Below are positions 56,201 to 64,000 of a DNA stretch of 64,000 nucleotides, piece by piece. The translations under genes and the position numbers were made by a program. Origin of the DNA: Nageia nagi (Eukaryota; Pinophyta); NCBI GenBank assembly GCA_050084985.1, contig JBITNC010000002.1, forward strand, positions 9,300,001 through 9,364,000, written 5' to 3'. Under the pieces are notes generated by a model, which was not told the origin of the DNA, made no database searches, and saw only the letters and a list, made by a program, of their open reading frames with translations. Positions within the stretch are counted from its first letter, which is position 1. Every line of letters starts with the position of its first letter.

Positions 56201-57496
56201 CCCTCTGTGTGATTTACCAATTTCTCAAACTAATTTTTGTATTCTTTAACTATGGTAGTTTGATGTAGCTTGGTCAATGCCTCTATGAAATCCTCATTCT
56301 AGGACCAAAATGGATCAATAATTTTTGAGTGAATTCACCCCATGATGGAGTAGGATGCATCTTTGAGTATCACTGGTGCCATTGGAGAGCCTCATAGTCC
56401 AAATGAAAAGATGCCATGTGCACCTTCAAATCCTTTGGGATTTGGTTCAATGTGAAATACTGTTCATCCTTATAAATACAACCAGTGGGATTATCTCCAT
56501 CAAATCGAGGCAAATCTAATTTGGTTGTGCATGGAAGAATGAAACCACCTTATTGGCTCTGAATATTATGATGATACCCTTATTGATTTCTTAATTTCCT
56601 TGATTACTATGAACTAGATGCATTATTGGTATGACTAAGACTTAGTTGAAAACTATCACATTTACTATCAAGGGTCTATATTTGGATTTGTATTTATCAG
56701 ATTTCTAGCATAAATGTACTGGTAAGTGTATCTACCATTTATTGGATCATAGTTTGAAAGGTCATCATAGTAGGATCAACTTGTGCTATTGTTTGGGATC
56801 TTGTTTTAGATGCCATTTCTATAAATTGCTATTTCTAAAGCTGATATTTTTAAAAATTGCTATTTTTAGAAACTGTTATTTTTAGAAGTGCCCAAAAAAG
56901 TATGGGTGTAATATATCAAAAACATCAACTCGAAAATATTATCACAATGGGCTAGGTCTCTTGATGATGATTTTTGAACCCTTGAACTCTTTTTTTTTTT
57001 TTACATCTATGGGTTTATCTACTTTTGTTAAAAATTATTGAAATGGTCTAGATTTTTACTTATTTGGCTCTAAAGTTTTTGCTACCTCTGAACTGTTATT
57101 TTGGTAGCTTTGGAAAATTGCATTTCATACATTCTACTTCTTGAATCAAGGTTTTTTGGATTATTTGCTCTGTAGGCTTGTCTAAATACCCCTCCTATCC
57201 AAATTTCACTAGGAAAGAGGTTACAAAGATGGCTTCTATGATAAGTAACTTTTTAGCAACACTTGTTGGTGCACTATAGTTTACAAACAGTCGACACAGC
57301 TTCCTACCTAGTTTTAGTTTATAGCTTAGATAGTCTCTGATATACCTTTTGATATGTGGAGTCCAATTTCGTGTAGGGTTCTATCTGAAGCCTAGGTATT
57401 GGTGCAAAGTGTTTTGCACCTCACTTCACACATAGCTTTATAGAAAATTATGCTCAGCTAAAAATGATAGATCCTTTTGGATATTTTAAAACCCTT
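53278..57496 (-). mobile_element. Gypsy element F, partial second copy of the element E family
   Basis: The sequence aligns almost base for base with 41209-45452 of element E, on the same strand. It lacks the chromodomain end and 3' LTR because it breaks off at the filler junction (53278). At the other side it is interrupted at 57496 by Copia element G, in the primer-side leader. Many mutations are shared with E, including the stops in the capsid region, so the two copies descend from an already damaged or closely related source, or the segment was copied by duplication. Its own 5' LTR should lie beyond the right window edge. Confidence 0.92.
53345..56816 (-). pseudogene. gag-pol: gag-pol of Gypsy element F
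   Basis: Gag starts at ATG 56816-56814, as in element E. RT (55529-55223): [50 protein letters not shown] end plus RNase H (54956-54444) is open for 170 codons, longer than in E: GFLGLISYYQKFVKDYGNI, ESDARGVGIEVVLMQEGHPL, TYEKEMLAIIHAVQHWRPYL. The integrase zinc region at 54233-53997 differs from E by one residue or so. The integrase core runs to about 53345, and the rest is missing. F keeps TYEKEMLAI and SDARG closer to the family pattern than E, so F is the less decayed copy in this part. Confidence 0.85.
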
Positions 57497-59478
57497 TGTT
57501 GAGTATGGTGCAGCAGTGTTGTCATTATTGTCAACATGATGAGATTAGTGTGCATAAGGTTCATATGGTTGCACGTGTCAAAGAAATAACATCGACAAGA
57601 TCTACAAAGTTGTCGGATGCAAAAACGATAAAGGGACCAAAAGTTGTCATGAGGTACCAAAAGGTTGTCACGAGGGCCAAATTACAAATGGAAGGTGACA
57701 GAAAGTGAGAGATGGTTTGGATCAGTTTTTGGGTTGATAACAAACTTTTGTGAAGCATTGGAACGGTCAAATTTCATGTTGGTTCAGTTTTGGGCACTCT
57801 TGTGGATTATGGTCCAGTCAGAAATTTGTGTAAAATTAGCTTCGTACAATTTGAATTGCAAGCAAACGGTGATGAATCAGAGGTTGAAATTTAAATCATA
57901 TATAGTAATATATACCAAGAAGGTGTGGTCTAAATTTAATAGCAATATGATAATCAAGAAAGAAATGGTATAAGCTGCAAAATGCCACTCCGTAACTTTT
58001 TGACTGTTTGAGCATAAATTTTGGAAATAGTAGGTTGGTTGTTTTAGGCTCTAAAAGTATTCAAATTTAGAATTTCAAAGTTTTTACATGTATAACTTGA
58101 TTAGATTAACAACTTTGTCTTTTGAACCATCTTGATTTGAGGCCTCGAACTATGAGAACCTATAACTTGCACAAATCCAAGCATAACAAAATACCTGTGA
58201 AATTTGTGTCGGAGGCCACTTTGTGAAAAGTGCTGTGTGCAAAATATGAGGAGTTAAAGATTCAAATTTGAATAGAATGTATTTGGTTATATAAAGAACA
58301 CGTGATCCAAATTTCATATTAAACCTTGCACTCAGTAAGAAGTTATAGCTCATCGAAAAAGCCGTTAGAGCTTTTTTTTCTTAATATTCTAGTTTTGGCT
58401 GACAATGGTTTTAAGTGATAAAAAAAAAGGAATAGTGTGTATGGTTTGAAAAAAATGCTCTTTATTTTTATTTTATATCTCAGTTATCACACTTCTATTT
58501 AAGGCTCAAGAGTTCTTTTATCATGTGACACTTTTTAAAAAAAAAACCAAGAGAGGAGAAGATAAAAAAGATAGATTCGAGCTTTGAAAGGTATTTCGGC
58601 ATCTATGTGAAATTCATCATACCATTTTGTTCCATATGGACATGGAACACATGTTTCGAGTGCATTCGAGGTATTATCTTCAACCAGTTCGAATAAATTC
58701 AGATTTTTCTGGGTTTGTGTTTTGGTAGTGCAGTTTGTTATTGAAAGGTGTGTGAAGCATGTATGAGTAACGGATATCTCAAAAATGAATGTTTTCTTGA
58801 TAATTCTATAAGTGTTGAAAGTTCTATATGTTTATGAGAAATTATATCAGTTTTGATTCAAAATATGAGGAGTTTTCTTGGTGAAAAATAACGGTAGCCC
58901 TTTCAGTGATATGAGCAACAATTTCTTGATCTGATTTTGAGCGTTTTTCAGTAGACAGGAATCCAAAGCAAATGTGTATGAATTAAAATAGGTTTCAAAT
59001 TATAGATGAATTGAGAGCTATTGGTATGAGCATAAAGAAAATAGAATATGATTCATATTGTATTTTGTGAGAAAAGTTTTGAGCTAGACCATTCCGGATC
59101 TTGGGTAACTGGTTATCAATCTTTCATTCCATCTTATTAAATCTATCAAGTGGTTGCCTGGTAAGTGGAGTTGGTGCTCCTTGCAGTGGGTGCTGCAAAG
59201 CTTAGAGGTTGGTGCTCCTTTCAGTTGGTGCTGATAAATTATGTGTAAAGTTGGTGCTTTACAATGGTTGGATTTAGATTGAAGTCCAAGTAGTCTTTTC
59301 CAGGGATGTAGCCACATTGGTGAACCTCATTATATCTTGTGTTGTGTGTTTGCTATCTTAGTGTGCTTGCTCTATTTGGTTTTATTTCTCTATTGCACTA
59401 TTTAAAATTTCTTGATTTAAAGTTTTAAAATTGAAACACTGATTCACCCCCCCTCTCAGTGTCACGCATAGTTCAACA
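57497..59478 (+). repeat. 5' LTR of Copia element G (1982 bp)
   Basis: It starts TGTTGAGTATGG and ends CATAGTTCAACA, giving the inverted ends TGTTGA/TCAACA. Its composition is more balanced than that of its surroundings. A possible TATA word (TTATATAAAGAA) lies at about 58287. Open frames inside it (for example 57496-57708, 59084-59317) show no protein family. Near 59150-59260 GTTGGTGCT phrases repeat (GGAGTTGGTGCTCCTTGCAG, GAGGTTGGTGCTCCTTTCAG). Confidence 0.85.
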
Positions 59479-59480
59479 AT

Positions 59481-59492
59481 TGGTATCAAAGT
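59481..59492 (+). other. Primer-binding site of element G
   Basis: TGGTATCAAAGT begins two bases after the LTR. The first eight bases match the initiator tRNA-Met complement (TGGTATCAGAGC), with two later mismatches. Confidence 0.82.
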
Positions 59493-59541
59493 AGGTTCCT
59501 ATTTCGACTTAATCAGCTAAGGAGATCTTGGGTGTGTCGCA

Positions 59542-61560
59542 ATGACTTCAGGTGAAGGGTTTTCTTCAAATAAAGCTCCATTATTTGATGGCACTAATTA
59601 TTCTTTTTGGAGACTCAGAATGTAGACATATCTTAGTGCTTTGGGATATGAGATTTGGGAGGCCACAAAAAATGGTTATACCGCACCTACTACGCCTATT
59701 ACAGATGCAGCTGCTAAGAAGGCATATGAAAATAACTCGAAGGCTAAAAATGCTATCATGTGCAGATTGGTAAACAACGAGCTAGTAAAAGTGATGAATT
59801 ATGAATCGACAAAAGAAATATGGGATAAACTAAAAAGCATTCATGAGGGAGACATAAAGATAAAAGAGGCTAAGCTTCAAACTCACTGAGCATAGTTTGA
59901 GAGTTTAAAGATGAATGAAGATGAAAACATAAAAGCATACATGCTAAGGGTTAATGAAGTAACCAATGCGATTAGAGGCCTCAGAGAAAAGATTGAAGAT
60001 GTAGTTATTGTGAAAAAGGTATTACGCTCATTTCCACAAAGATTTGATTCAAAAATTTCTACCATAGAAGTGAAAGATTTAAATACTTTTAATATGGATG
60101 AAATGCATGATCCTCTAACTGCTTATGAAATGAGAATAGGAAAAGGAAAATCTATTGATAGTGAAGCCGCTTTCAAAGCAAAGAAGAAAATAAAAGCAAT
60201 GCCAGAATCTGATGAAGAAGAGACATCTGATGAATTAGAAGCGAATTTTGTTCGTAAGTTAAAGAAATGAACAAAAGGTAAATATAGAGGAAAATTACCG
60301 TTTAAATGTTTCAATTGTGGAGGTGTAGGGCACTTTGCAGCTAAATGTCCACACAATGAGAAGAACAAAGATGATGAAAGTTCGCACAAAGAGAGAAATG
60401 GATTAAAGACAAAATCAAATTTCAGAAAAGGTAATTTCAAGAAGAAAAGTTTTATTTCTAAAAATATTAGTTCATTAGAAGTCAGTTCAAATAAAGACTC
60501 AGAAGAAGAGGTTGATGAAGCTCTCTTCATGGCATTTGAAGAACTAGAATTGAAATAAAAATTAGAAGAAGAAATTGATGAAGAAGAAGTTGAAGCAGAA
60601 GTTAATCTGGAAGAAGAATTAATTGTAGCTCTAGAAGAATTAGAGATAGAAAGGAAAAAATATCAAAAAACTTCTCTGAAACTAGATGATGCAAATGAAG
60701 TTATTATAAGTTTAAAAGTACAGGTGGAAGAAATACGAAAAATAACTGAAGATCTTGAAGAATAAATCACTACCAAAGTTAAGTACTGGAGCAAATTGAA
60801 AGCAGAGATTACAGGATTGAATCTTCAATTAGAAGAGATGAGTCATAAGATTAGTGAGTATCATAAACTTGAGGGAGGATCTTTAAAGCTAAATGAAATC
60901 TTACAGAACCAAAGAGCAACAAATATTAAATTTAGTTTAGGTTTTGAAGAAGGATAAATCTCCAAGGATGTAAATAAAAAATTAAAAATTAATGAGGAAA
61001 AGAAACCAGTTAATCAAGAATAACCATTTCATAGAAGATAAAATAATACTACTAGAAATGATAGGTATAAGGATAATGATGAATTTACACATATCGCACA
61101 TCAAAGAAGAAGAAGATTTCCAGCACCTACTACAATGTGGCAAAGTCCATAACCCAGGTTCACTCAATTCTTTTCTGGTTATTGTTTTAAGTGCAATGGG
61201 TATGGGCATAGAATCTCTGAATGCAAATATATTATAGGTCCAAGGAATTTCTCAAGTAGAAATATGTTTGCACCATTGATGGATTATGCTGTAGAATGTT
61301 ATAATTGTCACAACTATGGTCATACTGTAAGAAATTGCAGGAGCACATTTTTTCAAAATCAATTTCAGCAAAGATCTTTTCGGTCACAAGGCATGAGATA
61401 TAATAGATAAATTCCAAAAAGATAGGTACAATAAAATAAATAGAAAGAGACAATACATTAATCTAAAACAGGTATCAAGAAGATATAGAAAGAGAAGGAG
61501 CAACCAAAAGATGAAAAAGAATCTCTAATAGTACAAATAGCTCTTAAAGTAGAGAATAAA
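59542..61560 (+). pseudogene. gag: gag of Copia element G with three zinc knuckles and a coiled coil
   Basis: ATG at 59542 starts MTSGEGFSSNKAPLFDGTNY, the standard Copia gag opening, with the capsid-type block KEIWDKLKSIHEGD (about residue 93) and MLRVNEVTNAIRGL. Three CCHC knuckles lie in the same frame: CFNCGGVGHFAAKC (residue 256, 60307), CFKCNGYGHRISEC (residue 548, 61183) and CYNCHNYGHTVRNC (residue 586, 61297). Between the first and second is a 280-residue Glu/Lys-rich region (60540-60900) likely to form a coiled coil. Most Copia gags are about 300 residues with one knuckle, so this one is more than twice the usual size. About a dozen stops are in frame, including TAG at 59624. Confidence 0.82.
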
Positions 61561-64000
61561 TTAGCTCCTTGGATACTGGATAGTGGTTGCTCTAGCCACA
61601 TGACCGAAGATAAAAGAAGATTTGAAAAATTAGAACAACATGAAGGGGGATTAGTAAAATTTGGTAATAATGATAGAGCAAAGATTATCGATAGAGGTAT
61701 AGTTAAGATTAATGATGGAAAGATCAAGTCAGAAGAAGTATTATTTGTGATCAGGTTGAAACATAGCTTGCTGAGTGTTAGTCAGATTTGTGACACAGGA
61801 TATGATGTAATATTCAAGAAACATGGATGTGAAATCAGAAGAGTAAACAGTGGCAGGTTAGTTGTAGTTGTTACAAGGACATTTGGAAATATATATACAT
61901 TGACAGAGACTTCAAATGGATCATGTCTACTCGAAAAGGAGGATGAAGATTAGCTTTGGCATAAGAGACTTGGACACATCAGTTTTGATAATTTAGTTAA
62001 AATTTGTTCAAAGAGAGCAGTTCGAGATATACCAAGTATCAAAAAACCACCAAGTAGTATTTATTCTTCATGCCAAAAGGGTAAGCTCACTAGATCCACT
62101 TTCAAGACAAAGGAATACTATTCCAGCAAACCATTAGAGCTTGTTCATACTGATTTGTGTGGTCCTATGAGAACACAAAGTTTAAATGGGGATAGGTACT
62201 TCATGCTATGTATAGATGATTATTCTAGGATGACATGGATACTATTCTTGAAACACAAGTTAGAAGCACTTAAAAAATTTAAGACCTTCAAGAACCTGAC
62301 AGAAAATCAGATTGGAAGAAGAATCAAATGTTTAAGATCGGATAGAGGAGGTGAATTCATTTCAGATGATTTTAATGAATTCTATCATGAGTATGGTATC
62401 AGGAGATAGTTTTTAGCAGCAAGAACACCTCAGCAAAATGGTGTAGTAGAAAGAAAAAATAGGTCAGTTCAAGAAATGGCATGAACAATGTTGACAGAAA
62501 GCCACATAGCTGATAGGTTTTGCAAAGAAGCAGTCCACACAGCGGTTTATTCAGAATAGATGTATGTTGAGGCCCCATGAGAATAAGACACCCTATGAAT
62601 TATGGTTCGATAAAAAAGCATCAGCAAAATACTTCAAAGTATTTGGGAGTAAGTGCTACATCAAGAGGACGGAAGAAAATCTTGGTAAGTTCGATGATAG
62701 AGCAGATGAAGGTATATTTCTTGGTTACTCAATAAAAAGCAAGGCTTACAAATGTTACAATAAAAGACTTAGAAAAATTGTTGAGAGTGCGGATGTTAAG
62801 ATTGATGAACTAAGAGTACCTCCAAAAGATAATAATGAAAATTTTCCAGAATATATTGAGGTAGATGAGGTAGAGGAACAACTAGAAAATCAACCAAAGA
62901 ATGGCTCAGGTAACTCACACAGTGGTTCAGAAATAGAAGAAAATTAAAAATACAAGACAGGTAAATGGCAAAAAGATCATCTAACTGACCAAATAATTGG
63001 AGATCTAGATATTGGAGTTCAAACAAGAAGAAGAAAAATAAGAACATATTCTCTTCTCTCAAGCATAGAACCAAAAAATGTTGCAGAGGCAAGTCAGGAT
63101 GAAAGTTAGATCAAAGCAATGGATGAGGAACTAGACCAAATTGAAAAGAATCAAACTTGGGAGTTGGTACCAAGGCCCAAAAATAAAAATGTGATTGGCA
63201 CCAAGTGGGTTTTTTGCAACAAGCTTAATGAAGATGGAAAAGTAATAAGAAATAAAGCAATATTGGTTTGTAAAGGGTATGCTCAAGTTGAAGGTATTGA
63301 TTTTGAAGAAACTTTTGCTCCTATTGCTAGATTAGAAGCTATCCATATGTTTCTTGCTTTGGCAGTCTATAAAAACTTCAAAGTTTATCAAATGGATGTA
63401 AAATCAACATTTTTGAATGGAAATCTTAATGAAGAAGTTTATATTGAGCATCCAGACAGATTTCAGATAAGTGAGAATCCAGATTTTGTGTGCAAATTAA
63501 AAAAAGCACTTTATGGTCTAAAACAAGCACCCCAAGCATGGTACTCTAGACTTGATACATATCTACATCAGCAAGGTTTTAAAAAGGGTATGGTGGACAG
63601 TAATCTCTACATTAAATCTGAAAATAATCACCAAGTTATCATTATTGTTTATGTGATGATATTATTTTTAGAGGTAGCAAAGATGAAATGTGCAAAGATT
63701 TTGCTGACCAAATGCAAACAGAGTTTGAAATGTCAATAATAGGTGAACTTTCATATTTTCTTGGTTTGCAAGTTAATCAATTAAAGAATGGCATTTTTAT
63801 TTTGCAAATCAAGTATGTTAAAGAGATGTTGAAAAAGTTCACTATGGAGGATTGTAAGCCTATGAGCACTCCTATGACGACAGGCTGTAAGCTAAGCAAG
63901 GATGATAAGTCACCATTAGTAGATCAGACTATGTACAGGTCAATGATTAGGAGCCTATTATATTTGACAGCTACCAGACCTGACATACTTCAGGCAGTGT
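61561..64000 (+). pseudogene. pol: pol of Copia element G (PR, IN, RT), cut by window end
   Basis: Protease WILDSGCSSHMT near 61570 keeps the active DSG. Gag-pre-integrase: LWHKRLGHISFDNLVKI after a TAG near 61951. Integrase: LVHTDLCGPM (62142), DDYSRMTWILFLKHK, LRSDRGGEF, and TPQQNGVVERKNRSVQEMA with the catalytic Glu kept. A 2-base loss near 62547 (expected TATATTCAG, seen TATTCAG) shifts the frame. RT (63119-63739): QMDVKSTFLNGNLNEEVYIE, LKKALYGLKQAPQAWYSRLD. A 1-base loss turns TATGTGGATGAT into TATGTGATGAT near 63651, breaking the YVDD catalytic motif. The frame then resumes with ELSYFLGLQVNQL and ends at the window edge in RNase H (YLTATRPDI). Confidence 0.88.

Larger units (their letters stand above)
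57497..64000 (+). mobile_element. Copia retrotransposon G with a 2-kb LTR, runs off the window
   Basis: A 1982-bp 5' LTR is followed by a primer site, a long gag with three zinc knuckles, and pol (PR, IN, RT) continuing past the window end. It sits inside Gypsy F, between AAACCCTT and the expected GTACAAGG of the F leader. The target duplication should be CCCTT (57492-57496), repeated after the 3' LTR outside the window. Fewer stops and longer open frames than A, B or D indicate a younger insertion. Confidence 0.9.

Noticed and set aside
57496-57973. Overlapping ORFs at the start of the G LTR
   Set aside because: They lie wholly within a well-bounded LTR and lack protein-family features.

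Overview
This window is nuclear DNA from a land plant. It is AT-rich and visibly poor in CG dinucleotides. It carries decayed copies of plant gene families (a PPR-DYW RNA-editing factor and an S-domain-type receptor kinase), TTTAGGG-type telomere-like DNA, and LTR retrotransposons primed by initiator tRNA-Met. The density of old, nested, stop-riddled elements fits a large, repeat-bloated genome such as a gymnosperm's; that assignment is inference. I found no intact host gene. Almost every coding stretch is a pseudogene, and most in-frame stops I read sit where the family has Gln (CAG/CAA to TAG/TAA) or Trp (TGG to TAG), as expected from deamination of methylated cytosine.

Layout. 1-430: truncated minus-strand LTR. 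546-619: TTAGGG-like tract. 635-1600 and 3264-3543: pieces of a PPR-DYW gene. 4150-5240: decayed Ty3/Gypsy pol (minus). 5603-14358: complete Copia element A with LTRs, primer site and a 5-bp target duplication. 14685-14882: proline-rich ORF fragment. 14968-22955: related Copia element B with a truncated 5' LTR. 22963-24500: unidentified multi-exon gene-like sequence. 26494-26565: degenerate tRNA-Lys-like sequence beside a purine-rich minisatellite. 27480-31351: minus-strand transposase-like gene of a family I cannot name, interrupted by telomere-like repeats. 32900-34440: Gypsy integrase end. 35590-38350: hAT transposase pseudogene.

39441-48485 (minus) is a multi-exon gene-like locus, here called gene X. 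It is split by a complete chromodomain Gypsy element E (40384-45940) whose target duplication falls inside one of its exons. Four clusters of palindromic ATGATCAT-type repeats (34.85, 38.5, 46.6 and 48.6 kb) lie around the hAT gene and gene X. 49690-52186 is a Copia remnant (D) containing a solo LTR with a perfect target duplication. A receptor-kinase fragment follows, joined through a 39-bp filler to a second copy (F) of the element-E family. F is interrupted by a long-LTR Copia element G (57497 to window end).

The biology visible is repeated insertion, decay and rearrangement rather than a working pathway. The most promising undescribed items are gene X with its surrounding palindromic clusters, the transposase-like gene at 27.5-31.3 kb, and the filler-DNA junction at 53.24-53.28 kb.
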